The position numbers and the translations under genes are program-made. From positions 1-6,349 of the forward strand of contig PWLT01000052.1 of the NCBI GenBank assembly GCA_003558415.1: a DNA stretch of 6,349 nt. Direction: 5' to 3'. Of this stretch, positions 1 through 6,025 are shown piece by piece. The notes below the pieces were generated by a model, which saw only the letters and a program-made list of their open reading frames with translations, made no database searches and had not been told where the DNA came from. Position 1 is the stretch's first letter. Each line of letters begins with the position of its first letter. Source of the DNA: Hyphomicrobiales bacterium. Lineage in GTDB: Bacteria; Pseudomonadota; Alphaproteobacteria; Rhodobacterales; Rhodobacteraceae.

Positions 1-377
1 ACATTTTCCTCGATAGCCTCGCGCGAGACGTCGAGCTCGCGGATGACTTCGGCGGTCGAAATTTCCGTCATATGGGGGTGGGTGTCGCTATGCGCGCCGA
101 TTTCCCAGCCCGCATCGCGAAAGTCGCGGACCTGGCGCCAGTTCATAACCCAGTAGTTTGGATCGCGCTGTGCCGCATCGGTCTCGCCGGAGATCACGAA
201 AAGCGTGCCCACCATGCCGAGATCCTCTGCGATCCGCAGCCCGTGCTCATATTGCGAGCGGGAGGCATCGTCGAAGGTGATGGTGAGCATCCCGCGCGCG
301 CCGTCCTGCGCCACGGCTGGGAGGGGCAGGACGAAGGCCAGAAGCAGAAAACCGAAAAAACCCTTGAAACCATTCAT
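1..377 (-). CDS. Secreted polysaccharide deacetylase (NodB-homology), 5' part only
   Basis: The minus strand reads from an ATG at 377 down to the window edge: 125 codons with no stop, so the 3' end is outside. Residues 1-23 form a signal peptide (basic K5, hydrophobic core, AVA at 21-23 before Q24), so the enzyme acts outside the cytoplasm. The NodB-type fold is shown by motif 1, TFDD (34-37), and motif 2, HSDTH (96-100). In this family D37, H96 and H100 correspond to the metal-binding Asp-His-His triad and D36 to the catalytic base. Such enzymes remove N- or O-acetyl groups from chitin-like, peptidoglycan or exopolysaccharide chains; the substrate cannot be told here. AAGGAG at 387-392 lies 9 nt before the ATG and supports this start. 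The missing part should hold the later catalytic motifs. No partner gene is visible; its 5' side faces the istB remnant. The family assignment is firm. Confidence 0.88.
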   Translation of the reverse strand, partial: MNGFKGFFGFLLLAFVLPLPAVAQDGARGMLTITFDDASRSQYEHGLRIAEDLGMVGTLFVISGETDAAQRDPNYWVMNWRQVRDFRDAGWEIGAHSDTHPHMTEISTAEVIRELDVSREAIEEN

Positions 378-386
378 CCGCCGACT

Positions 387-392
387 CTCCTT
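387..392 (-). promoter_or_regulatory. Ribosome binding site of the deacetylase gene
   Basis: Read on the minus strand this is AAGGAG, 9 nt upstream of the ATG at 377. It favours that ATG over the out-of-frame ATG at 373, which is closer than usual for a start, although the two are only 4 nt apart. Confidence 0.75.
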
Positions 393-472
393 CAGAGGCC
401 ATAGCTCAGTCCATCTCTGCGCCCTTTCTTCACAAGTGGCAATCGAAAAACCGATGCTGCCACCATCGGGTA

Positions 473-653
473 TCACGCGACGGGGTTTGTTCGCGTCTTC
501 GCCCCCCCCGACGGGGGTAAATACATGAGCGTTTCACGGGCAGCCGAGCGGCACGCTCTGGCCTTGAAGCGCCAGCGCTCGTTGCCGATTTCAACGATCT
601 TGCATTGGTGGGTGAGCCGGCCGAAGGAGCGCGGTGATCATCCTGGCATCGAC
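473..653 (-). pseudogene. istB: Remnant of IS21-family istB (transposition helper ATPase), 3' end, frameshifted
   Basis: On the minus strand, 617-554 reads RLTHQCKIVEIGNERWRFKA. This matches the C-terminal signature I know for IstB-like ATPases (RLTHHC...ETGN.SWRFK). Just upstream, 653-624 reads VDARMITALL, the segment that normally precedes LDRLTHHC, but in another frame. One extra base within 620-623 (CGGC where GAC is expected) separates the two halves. After the homologous part the frame runs on without recognisable similarity to a TGA at 473-475, crossing a run of eight C (502-509). Beyond 653, minus-strand AGCGCAATGG may be the decayed SEW codons, implying a small deletion before the DAR codons; this is weak. 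No istA, no intact Walker motifs and no terminal inverted repeats can be seen. It is a dead fragment of a former insertion beside a tRNA gene. I recognise nothing further in 666-805. Confidence 0.72.
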
Positions 654-747
654 CATTGCGCTCGCACCATGTTTTGATGGCGCCCGCAGGGTGAGGCCCT
701 GTCGGTGATGCCGGCATCCGGTCGACGGCGGTATCTCTCGCTCATGC

Positions 748-764
748 AGCTAGCAATTCTAGCT
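748..764. repeat. Small perfect inverted repeat
   Basis: AGCTAG (748-753) and CTAGCT (759-764) are separated by CAATT. This is a 6-bp palindromic pair in a locally AT-richer patch between the istB remnant and the tRNA gene. It could be debris of a mobile element end or chance. No function is claimed. Confidence 0.3.
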
Positions 765-805
765 TGGCAACGAGTGACAACGCGGAGGTCAGCGCCAAGG
801 CCGGC

Positions 806-831
806 AACCTTTGTATGCTTTTCAAATGGTT
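806..831 (-). terminator. Possible weak hairpin downstream of tRNA-Met
   Basis: Immediately 3' of the tRNA on the minus strand, AACC-A-TTTG pairs with CAAAGGTT, giving an 8-bp stem with one bulged base (827) and a 9-nt loop. No T-run follows, so it is a poor intrinsic terminator. It could serve in 3' processing or termination of the tRNA transcript, or be incidental. Confidence 0.3.
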
Positions 832-834
832 GTG

Positions 835-911
835 TGGTAGCGGAGGAGGGACTTGAACCCCCGACACATGGATTATGATTCCACTGCTCTAACCAACTGA
901 GCTACTCCGCC
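835..911 (-). tRNA. tRNA-Met (anticodon CAT), probably elongator, CCA encoded
   Basis: The 77-nt minus-strand sequence folds as a full cloverleaf. The acceptor is GGCGGAG/CTCCGCT with a G-U end pair, then discriminator A and an encoded CCA (837-835). The D stem is GCTC/GAGC, the anticodon stem GTGGA/TCCAT with loop ATCATAA, and the T arm GGGGG-TTCAAGT-CCCTC. The anticodon CAT is at 877-875. A CAT anticodon may be initiator Met, elongator Met or Ile2 (lysidine-modified). The G-U pair at 1-72 and the absence of the three G-C pairs at the base of the anticodon stem argue against an ordinary initiator. The overall sequence resembles the elongator tRNA-Met I know from alphaproteobacteria, so that is the preferred call over Ile2. 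It is a single-gene unit with its own promoter just upstream. Confidence 0.95.
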
Positions 912-923
912 AAGAGTCGCGGC

Positions 924-952
924 TAGGTAAGCGAGGCCGCTGCAGCCGTCAA
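924..952 (-). promoter_or_regulatory. Sigma-70 promoter of tRNA-Met
   Basis: On the minus strand, TTGACG (952-947) is followed after exactly 17 nt by TACCTA (929-924), and the mature tRNA 5' end lies 12 nt further on. The -35 matches TTGACA at five of six positions and the -10 matches TATAAT at three. Spacing and distance are ideal for a stable-RNA promoter, with transcription likely starting a few bases before the tRNA. Confidence 0.75.
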
Positions 953-962
953 GTCCCAATAC

Positions 963-983
963 CTCGCCCGCACTCCGGGCGAG
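963..983. repeat. Perfect 8-bp hairpin upstream of the antiporter and tRNA promoter
   Basis: CTCGCCCG (963-970) and CGGGCGAG (976-983) form a perfect 8-bp stem with a 5-nt loop CACTC. No T-run follows on either strand. It lies 10 bases upstream of the tRNA -35 box and 85 bases before the antiporter ATG, in a divergent intergenic region. It may be a boundary hairpin, an operator or incidental. Confidence 0.4.
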
Positions 984-1055
984 CGTGGGGAAGATCCTGT
1001 TGCACCTCGATCTCCGGGCTGCAACGAATGGATTCGACGCAAAAAATTCCGACAA

Positions 1056-1067
1056 CGGAACGTTCCG
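1056..1067. promoter_or_regulatory. 12-bp perfect palindrome abutting the antiporter start codon
   Basis: CGGAACGTTCCG is a perfect 12-bp palindrome that ends one base before the ATG at 1069. Its GGAA (1057-1060) is also the only Shine-Dalgarno-like sequence at useful spacing (8 nt). A regulator bound here, or RNA pairing, could affect initiation. No regulator is identifiable from the site alone. Confidence 0.4.
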
Positions 1068-1068
1068 G

Positions 1069-3582
1069 ATGGACCTTGTCACCTTCCTTGGCGTCCTCGC
1101 GGCGCTGTTCGTCGTGATCGGCGTCGGACAGCCGCTGGCGATCTGGCTGCGCCTGCCGTTTACCGTGCTGCTGGCGATGATCGGGATTCTGATCGGCGCC
1201 GGCGCGGGGTATCTGCTGAGCACCGAGCTGACCGACGCCTTCGATCCGCTGGCCAGCACGATCCTCGACTTTCCGGTGGGCAGCCAGACCTTCCTCTATG
1301 TCTTTCTGCCCACGCTGCTGTTTCAGGTGGCACTGACGCTCAACCTGCGGCGCATGCTCGACGACTGGGTGCCGATCCTGGTGATGGCGGTGCTCGCGGT
1401 GGTGATCGCCACCTTTACCATCGGCTTTGCGCTGCTGCCCTTTGCCGCCCAGCCGCTGGTCGTCTGCCTGCTGGTCGGCGCGATCGTGGCGACCACGGAC
1501 CCCTCGGCGGTGGTCGGCATCTTCCGCGAAATCGGTGCGCCGCGCCGGCTGACCCGGCTGATCGAGGGCGAGAGCCTGCTTAACGACGCGGCAGCAATCG
1601 CGCTTTTCGGGCTGTTCGTGACGCTCACACTTCCCGGTGCGGGCGATCCCGCCCTGCAGGCACAGTGGCTCGCCTTCATCCTGCAGCTGGGTCTGGGGGC
1701 GGTGAGCGGCTACGCCATCGCGCGCATCCTCGTGGTGGTGATGGACTGGCTGCGCGGCTTCCGGCTGGCGCAGGTCTCGCTCAGCCTCGCGCTGCCCTAT
1801 ATCACCTATATCGCTGCCGAGCAGCTCCTGTCGGTCTCGGGCGTCGTCGCCGTTGTCGCGGCGGGCATGACGCTCAACCTCACCGGGCCGGCCAGGCTGT
1901 CGCCGGCGAATTGGGGCTACCTGCGCGACACATGGGAGCTACTGGCGCATTGGGCCGGCTCGCTCATCTTCATCCTCGCCGCGATCCTGGTCCCGCGTCT
2001 GCTCGACGATGTGACATGGGTCGATGTCGGGCTCGTGGGGGTGGTCGTGGTCGCCGCGATGGTGGCGCGCGCGGTCACCCTGTTCGGCGTTCTGCCGCTT
2101 CTGGGGATGTTTCGGCTCTCGCCCCCGATCAGCCCGGCCTTCAGGTTCGTCATCCTTTGGGGCGGGTTGCGCGGGGCGGTGACGCTGGCGCTGGCGCTGG
2201 CGGTGACCGAAAGCGCGGTGATCCCGCCCGATGCCCAGCGGCTTGTGGCCGTTCTGGCGACCGGCTTCACGCTGTTCACGCTGCTGGTGCAGGGCACGAC
2301 GCTGCGCCCGATGATCCGCTGGCTGCGTCTCGACCGGTTGCCACCGCTGGAGGCCGCGCTGCAAAACCAGGTCGTGGCCGTCGCGCTGCAGACCGTGCGC
2401 GAGGAGGTTGCCGAGACGGCCAAGCGCCATCAGCTTACCAAGGATATCGTGCGCTCCGAGGCAAAGAGCTTCGGCGCGCGCCTCGATACGGCCGTGAAGG
2501 CCGCCGAGAAGGCGCAGGAGATCCTCGACCGCGACCGCCTGACGCTGGGGCTGGTCACCCTCGCCGGGCGCGAGCGCGAGATGATCCTCGAAGGCTTCCG
2601 CGAGCGCACCATATCCAACGCGCTGATCGAGCGGATGCTCAGCGACGCCGCACGGCTCATCGAGGCCACGCGCAGCGGCGGGCGCAGCGCCTATCGCAGC
2701 ACGGCGCGCAAGAACACCGCGCAGGGCTGGGGGCATCGGATCGCCTATCTGCTGCACCGGCACCTGCGGATCTCCCGCCCGCTGGCCGATCTTGTCGCGG
2801 CGCGTTTCGAGGTGCTGCTGATCACGCGGATGATCCTGAGCGATCTGCACGAATTCGTGGATACCAAGATCCAGCGCATCCACGGTCGCCGCGTCACCGA
2901 CCTGCTGCACGAGGTGCTCCACCGGCGCGCCGAGGAGCTCGACCGCGACATTGCCGGGTTGCGCCTGCAATATCCGGGCTATGCCGAGCAACTCGAACGC
3001 GGCTTCATCCGCAAGGCGCTGCTGCGGCTGGAAGAACGCGAGATCGAGGCGAGCTTTGACGACGGGCTGATCGGTGCCGATCTCTATAACTCGCTGAGGC
3101 GCTCCATCGCTGCGCGCCGCCGCGCCGCCGAGACGCGGCCGCGGCTCGACCTGTCACTGCACAAGCGCGAGATGGTGGAGCGGTTCCCGCTCTTCGCGGG
3201 ACTCTCACCGCAGCAACAGCGCCGGCTCGCGCGGGCGCTGGTGACCATCTTCGCCGAACCGGGCGAGACCATCATCCGACGCGGCGCGCCCGTGCGCGCG
3301 GTGTTCTTCATCGCCTCGGGCGCGGTGGAGCGCGAGGTCGGCGGGCAGCGCCAGCGCCTTGGCAATGGCGAGATGTTCGGGGAGATCTCGATGCTCGCGG
3401 GCAAGCGGGTGCGCCGCGGGCGCGTGCGCGCCATCACCCATTGCACCCTGCTGCGGCTGGATGAGGCGCGATTCCTGCGCCTGTTGCGCCGGCTACCCGA
3501 ACTGCGCGAGGCGGTTCTGGGCAATGCCGAGGATCGCGGCGCCGATATCGAGGATATCGAGGCGCGTATCGAGAGCGGTTGA
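1069..3582 (+). CDS. CPA1/NhaP-type Na+(K+)/H+ antiporter with C-terminal cyclic-nucleotide-binding-like domain
   Basis: This is an 837-residue inner-membrane carrier that would exchange cytoplasmic Na+ or K+ for protons in pH and salt homeostasis. Residues 1-420 are a run of hydrophobic helices with CPA1 signatures: TDPSAVVG (143-150), GESLLND (167-173; N172-D173 is the ND pair at the ion site in studied NhaP proteins) and WGGLRGAV (364-371). Residues about 425-700 are charged, helical and cytosolic. Residues about 704-805 resemble a CNB domain, with FGEIS (770-774) and E772, R782 aligning to E72 and R82 of CAP; the CAP S83 position is R783, so ligand binding is uncertain. The start is the ATG at 1069, directly before the first membrane helix. 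A GTG at 985 would add 28 polar residues and lacks a good ribosome site. Typical NhaP proteins are roughly half to two-thirds this length. The ion specificity cannot be told. Confidence 0.9.
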   Translation: MDLVTFLGVLAALFVVIGVGQPLAIWLRLPFTVLLAMIGILIGAGAGYLLSTELTDAFDPLASTILDFPVGSQTFLYVFLPTLLFQVALTLNLRRMLDDWVPILVMAVLAVVIATFTIGFALLPFAAQPLVVCLLVGAIVATTDPSAVVGIFREIGAPRRLTRLIEGESLLNDAAAIALFGLFVTLTLPGAGDPALQAQWLAFILQLGLGAVSGYAIARILVVVMDWLRGFRLAQVSLSLALPYITYIAAEQLLSVSGVVAVVAAGMTLNLTGPARLSPANWGYLRDTWELLAHWAGSLIFILAAILVPRLLDDVTWVDVGLVGVVVVAAMVARAVTLFGVLPLLGMFRLSPPISPAFRFVILWGGLRGAVTLALALAVTESAVIPPDAQRLVAVLATGFTLFTLLVQGTTLRPMIRWLRLDRLPPLEAALQNQVVAVALQTVREEVAETAKRHQLTKDIVRSEAKSFGARLDTAVKAAEKAQEILDRDRLTLGLVTLAGREREMILEGFRERTISNALIERMLSDAARLIEATRSGGRSAYRSTARKNTAQGWGHRIAYLLHRHLRISRPLADLVAARFEVLLITRMILSDLHEFVDTKIQRIHGRRVTDLLHEVLHRRAEELDRDIAGLRLQYPGYAEQLERGFIRKALLRLEEREIEASFDDGLIGADLYNSLRRSIAARRRAAETRPRLDLSLHKREMVERFPLFAGLSPQQQRRLARALVTIFAEPGETIIRRGAPVRAVFFIASGAVEREVGGQRQRLGNGEMFGEISMLAGKRVRRGRVRAITHCTLLRLDEARFLRLLRRLPELREAVLGNAEDRGADIEDIEARIESG

Positions 3583-3603
3583 GCCGCGTCTCGCCTTCGC
3601 GGC
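3583..3603 (+). terminator. Possible hairpin just after the antiporter stop
   Basis: GCCGCG (3583-3588) pairs with CGCGGC (3598-3603) around a 9-nt loop, directly after the TGA at 3580-3582. No T-run follows, so it would be a weak or Rho-assisted terminator, or simply a 3'-protecting hairpin. Read-through into selD remains possible. Confidence 0.3.
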
Positions 3604-3642
3604 GCTCGGCGCGCCCGGGCAGAGCGGCGGAAAGGACCTCGC

Positions 3643-3712
3643 ATTGCCGCCCGGCCGCGGATAGGGAAAGGGCGGGCAGAACCCTCGGACGCGGCCCGAC
3701 CGCGCCGGCAAT
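3643..3712 (+). other. Foldable GC-rich leader upstream of selD
   Basis: ATTGCCG (3643-3649) and CGGCAAT (3706-3712) can close a 70-nt domain. Inside it CGCGG (3690-3694) pairs perfectly with CCGCG (3700-3704) over a 5-nt loop, and GGG (3674-3676) pairs with CCC (3682-3684). An alternative 6-bp stem, CCGCCC (3647-3652) with GGGCGG (3670-3675), would exclude the closing stem. The domain ends 10 nt before the selD ribosome site. Very high GC makes chance pairing easy and no known riboswitch class is matched, so this is a candidate only. Confidence 0.3.
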
Positions 3713-3722
3713 CCAACCCCGT

Positions 3723-3727
3723 GGAGG
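3723..3727 (+). promoter_or_regulatory. Ribosome binding site that fixes the selD start
   Basis: GGAGG lies 8 nt before the GTG at 3736. An earlier in-frame GTG at 3721 overlaps this site and has no comparable sequence upstream (AATCCAACCCC), so 3736 is the better start. Confidence 0.7.
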
Positions 3728-3735
3728 CACGCGCC

Positions 3736-5952
3736 GTGCAGCCCCTCCAGGACATTCCTGCGACCCGCGATGTCGTATTGATCGGCGGCGGGCACGCCCA
3801 TGCGCTGCTGCTGCGCCGGTGGGGCATGACACCCTTGCAGGGTGCGCGGCTCACGCTGATCAGCCCCGAGCCCACGGCGCCCTATACGGGGATGCTTCCC
3901 GGCCATATCGCCGGGCATTACAGCCGCGCGGCGCTTGAGATCGACTTGGTGCGGCTGGCCCGCCACGCGGGGGCGCGGTTGATCCTGGGGCGCGTCGAGG
4001 GCATCGATCGCGATACCCGCCAGCTCTATGTACCAGGCCGCCCTCCTCTGGCCTATGACCTCGCCTCCCTCGATATCGGGATCACCTCCGAACTCCCCGA
4101 GATCGAGGGCTTCTTCGCCCATGCCGCCGCAGCCAAGCCGATGGACCGATACGCCCGCGACTGGCAGGCCTATCTCGACGCGCTTGGGGCCGGGCGCGCG
4201 CGCCCGAAGGTGGCGGTAATCGGCGCGGGCGTCGCGGGGGTCGAGCTCTCGCTCGCCATGGCGCACCGGCTGCGACGGGAGGGGTTTTCCGATGCCGCGG
4301 TCACGGTGCTGGAGGCGCGCGATGCCGTGCTGCCCAATATCGGGCGCGGCGCACGGGCCCGGCTGCTGCGGCACATGACGCGGCTGGGCGTGCGCAGCGT
4401 GAGTGGCGCGCGCGTCGAACGGATCGCGCGCGATGCCGTGCTGCTGGCGGACGGCACGCGCATCGATGCCGAATTCCCCCTCGCGGCCGCCGGGCCGCGC
4501 CCGCAGGGCTGGTTGCGCGAGACGGGGCTTACGCTCAAGGACGGTTATGTCAGCGTCGATGCGTATCTGCGCTCCGTCTCGGACCCGAGCATCTTCGCGG
4601 TGGGCGATTGTGCGCATATGGTCGAAAGCCCGCGCGCCAGAGCGGGGGTCTATGCGGTGCGCCAGGCTCCGATCCTCTATCACAACCTGCGCGCGGCGCT
4701 CGGGGCGGGGCGCTTGCGGCGCTACCGGGCACAGCGCGACTACCTCAAGCTCGTCTCCACCGGCGGGCGCGGCGCGGTGGCCGACAAATGGGGGCTGCCG
4801 CTGGACGGGCGCTGGCTGTGGCGACTCAAGGACCGGATCGATGCGAGGTTCATGCGCCGGCTGAGCGAGCTGCCGCCCATGCCCCCGCCTGCACTTCCCC
4901 GCGCCGTGGCCGATGGTGTGCGTGCACAGATGCAGGGCGGCAAGCCGCTCTGCGCAGGCTGCGGCTCCAAGGTCGGCAGCACCGCGCTGCGCGCCGCGCT
5001 GGCCGAAATGCCCCCCACAGCACGCGACGATCTGATCACCGGGCCGGGGGACGATGCCGCCGTATTGCGCCATGGCAGCGGCTGGCAGGTGCTCACCACC
5101 GATCATCTGCGCGCCCTCGTCGAGGATCCCTGGCTCATGGCGCGCATCGCGGCGGTGCATGCGCTGGGCGATGTCTGGGCGATGGGTGCGCGCCCCCAGG
5201 TCGCGCTCGCGAGTGTGACCCTGCCGCGCATGAGCGAGGCGCTGCAGAGCCGCACCCTGCGCGAGATCATGCATGCGGCAGCCGGGGTGTTCGGCCCCGA
5301 GGGCGCGGCGGTGGCAGGCGGTCACACGACGCTGGGCGCGGAGTTCACGCTGGGTTTCACCGTGACGGGGCTGTCGGACGTGCCGGTGATCGGCAAGGGC
5401 GGCGCGCGCCCGGGCGACGCGCTGATCCTGACCAGGCCGATCGGCACCGGCACGGTGCTTGCCGCCGAGATGGCGCGCGATGCGCAGGCGCATGACGTGG
5501 CCGACGCCTGGGACATGATGGCGCGCCCGCAGGGCGATGCGGCCCGGCTCCTCGCCGCGCAGGCGCGCGCGATGAGCGATGTGACGGGGTTCGGCCTTGC
5601 CGGTCATCTGCTGGAGATCTGCGTGGCCTCGGGCACCGGCGCGCGGATCGATCTGGGCGCCGTGCCCTGGCTTGCGGGCGCCGAGGCGCTGGCGGCGCGC
5701 GGCCATGCCTCCAGCCTTGCGCCGGCGAACCGGGCCGCGCTGGAGGGCATGGCGGAGCTGCCGGACACACCGCGGGGCAGGCTGCTCGTCGATCCGCAGA
5801 CCTCGGGCGGGCTGCTCGCGGCAGTGCCGCCGGGCTCGGCGGAGAGGCTGGTCGCGGAGCTGCACGAGATGGGGCATGTGCGCAGCGCGGTGATCGGCAG
5901 GGTGAGCGCCGCAAGCGATGGTGCGCTGCGCATGACCATTCACGACGATTGA
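3736..5952 (+). CDS. selD: Fused FAD/NAD(P)-dependent oxidoreductase-selenide, water dikinase (SelD)
   Basis: A 738-residue cytosolic two-domain protein. The SelD half makes selenophosphate from selenide and ATP, the selenium donor for selenoproteins and tRNA selenouridine. Residues 11-380 form a pyridine nucleotide-disulfide-type oxidoreductase: FAD loop GGGHAH (17-22), NAD(P)-type GAGVAG (163-168) and the FAD-contact segment FAVGDC (287-292). No redox CxxxxC disulfide motif follows the first glycine loop, so it resembles NDH-2 more than the glutathione reductase type. Residues about 400-738 are SelD: AGCGSK gives C409 and K412, aligning with E. coli C17 and K20 (C19 is Ser here). Others are GPGDDAAV (436-443), TTD (454-456), VEDP (462-465), GDVWAMGA (478-485), GGHT (528-531), DVTGFGLAGH (615-624) and DPQTSGG (686-692). 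The active site uses Cys, not selenocysteine. The start is GTG at 3736. The oxidoreductase role, perhaps supplying reduced selenium, is inferred. Confidence 0.95.
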   Translation: MQPLQDIPATRDVVLIGGGHAHALLLRRWGMTPLQGARLTLISPEPTAPYTGMLPGHIAGHYSRAALEIDLVRLARHAGARLILGRVEGIDRDTRQLYVPGRPPLAYDLASLDIGITSELPEIEGFFAHAAAAKPMDRYARDWQAYLDALGAGRARPKVAVIGAGVAGVELSLAMAHRLRREGFSDAAVTVLEARDAVLPNIGRGARARLLRHMTRLGVRSVSGARVERIARDAVLLADGTRIDAEFPLAAAGPRPQGWLRETGLTLKDGYVSVDAYLRSVSDPSIFAVGDCAHMVESPRARAGVYAVRQAPILYHNLRAALGAGRLRRYRAQRDYLKLVSTGGRGAVADKWGLPLDGRWLWRLKDRIDARFMRRLSELPPMPPPALPRAVADGVRAQMQGGKPLCAGCGSKVGSTALRAALAEMPPTARDDLITGPGDDAAVLRHGSGWQVLTTDHLRALVEDPWLMARIAAVHALGDVWAMGARPQVALASVTLPRMSEALQSRTLREIMHAAAGVFGPEGAAVAGGHTTLGAEFTLGFTVTGLSDVPVIGKGGARPGDALILTRPIGTGTVLAAEMARDAQAHDVADAWDMMARPQGDAARLLAAQARAMSDVTGFGLAGHLLEICVASGTGARIDLGAVPWLAGAEALAARGHASSLAPANRAALEGMAELPDTPRGRLLVDPQTSGGLLAAVPPGSAERLVAELHEMGHVRSAVIGRVSAASDGALRMTIHDD

Positions 5953-5960
5953 GCAGGTTA

Positions 5961-5984
5961 TCGACGCCGCTGCGCGGCGCTCGA
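5961..5984. terminator. Strong hairpin between convergent selD and mnmH
   Basis: TCGA-CGCCGC (5961-5970), loop TGC, then GCGGCG-C-TCGA (5974-5984): ten pairs with one bulged C (5980). It begins 9 nt after the selD stop, between converging genes, as expected for a shared termination hairpin. No T-run adjoins it on either strand. On the plus strand a second small hairpin (5987-5998) and ATATTT follow. Confidence 0.5.
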
Positions 5985-6010
5985 TGCCTCCGGCGGGGAT
6001 ATTTCAACGA
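5985..6010 (+). repeat. Candidate dispersed Rhodobacteraceae spacer motif with small hairpin
   Basis: The sequence GCCTCCGGCGGGGATATTTC (5986-6005), followed by an AAGAAGAA-rich stretch (6010-6018), resembles a motif I recall recurring after genes in Rhodobacteraceae genomes. CCTC (5987-5990) can pair with GGGG (5995-5998) over a CGGC loop, and ATATTT (5999-6004) follows, so it may act as a short intrinsic terminator for selD. The recurrence is from memory and unverified. Confidence 0.4.
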
Positions 6011-6025
6011 AGAAGAAACGGGGAC

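Noticed and set aside
502..520. C8 run and CCCCCGAC shared with the tRNA T-arm, considered as an attachment-site repeat
   Set aside because: Only about 8 GC-rich bases match and they do not continue the tRNA 3' end, so there is no support for a site-specific integration duplicate.
654..720. Minus-strand peptide AIKTWCERNG resembling a DDE integrase segment
   Set aside because: It lacks a neighbouring DNG or catalytic Glu motif, and the same bases are better explained as the degraded upstream part of the istB remnant.
985..1068. Upstream GTG start for the antiporter (28 extra residues)
   Set aside because: The extra residues are polar, there is no good ribosome site before 985, and the region overlaps a possible regulatory dyad. 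The ATG at 1069 leads straight into the first membrane helix.
1665..3059. 464-codon plus-strand frame inside the antiporter gene
   Set aside because: It is in another frame of a gene with clear motifs and its translation is a low-complexity Arg/Ala/Gly/Pro mix. The minus-strand frame at 1939-2991 is rejected on the same grounds.
3664..3704. Resemblance to a cobalamin riboswitch core (GGGAA ... CCCG ... CCGC)
   Set aside because: The order is loosely similar, but the conserved B12-box sequence and the GGTG element are absent, and selD is not a usual cobalamin-controlled gene. GC-rich chance similarity is more likely.
3493..5943. Open frame of 816 codons on the minus strand opposite selD
   Set aside because: It is antisense to a fully recognisable SelD fusion, rich in Arg, His, Pro and Ala, and matches no family I know. 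Long antisense frames are expected where the real gene has strong G/C at third positions.
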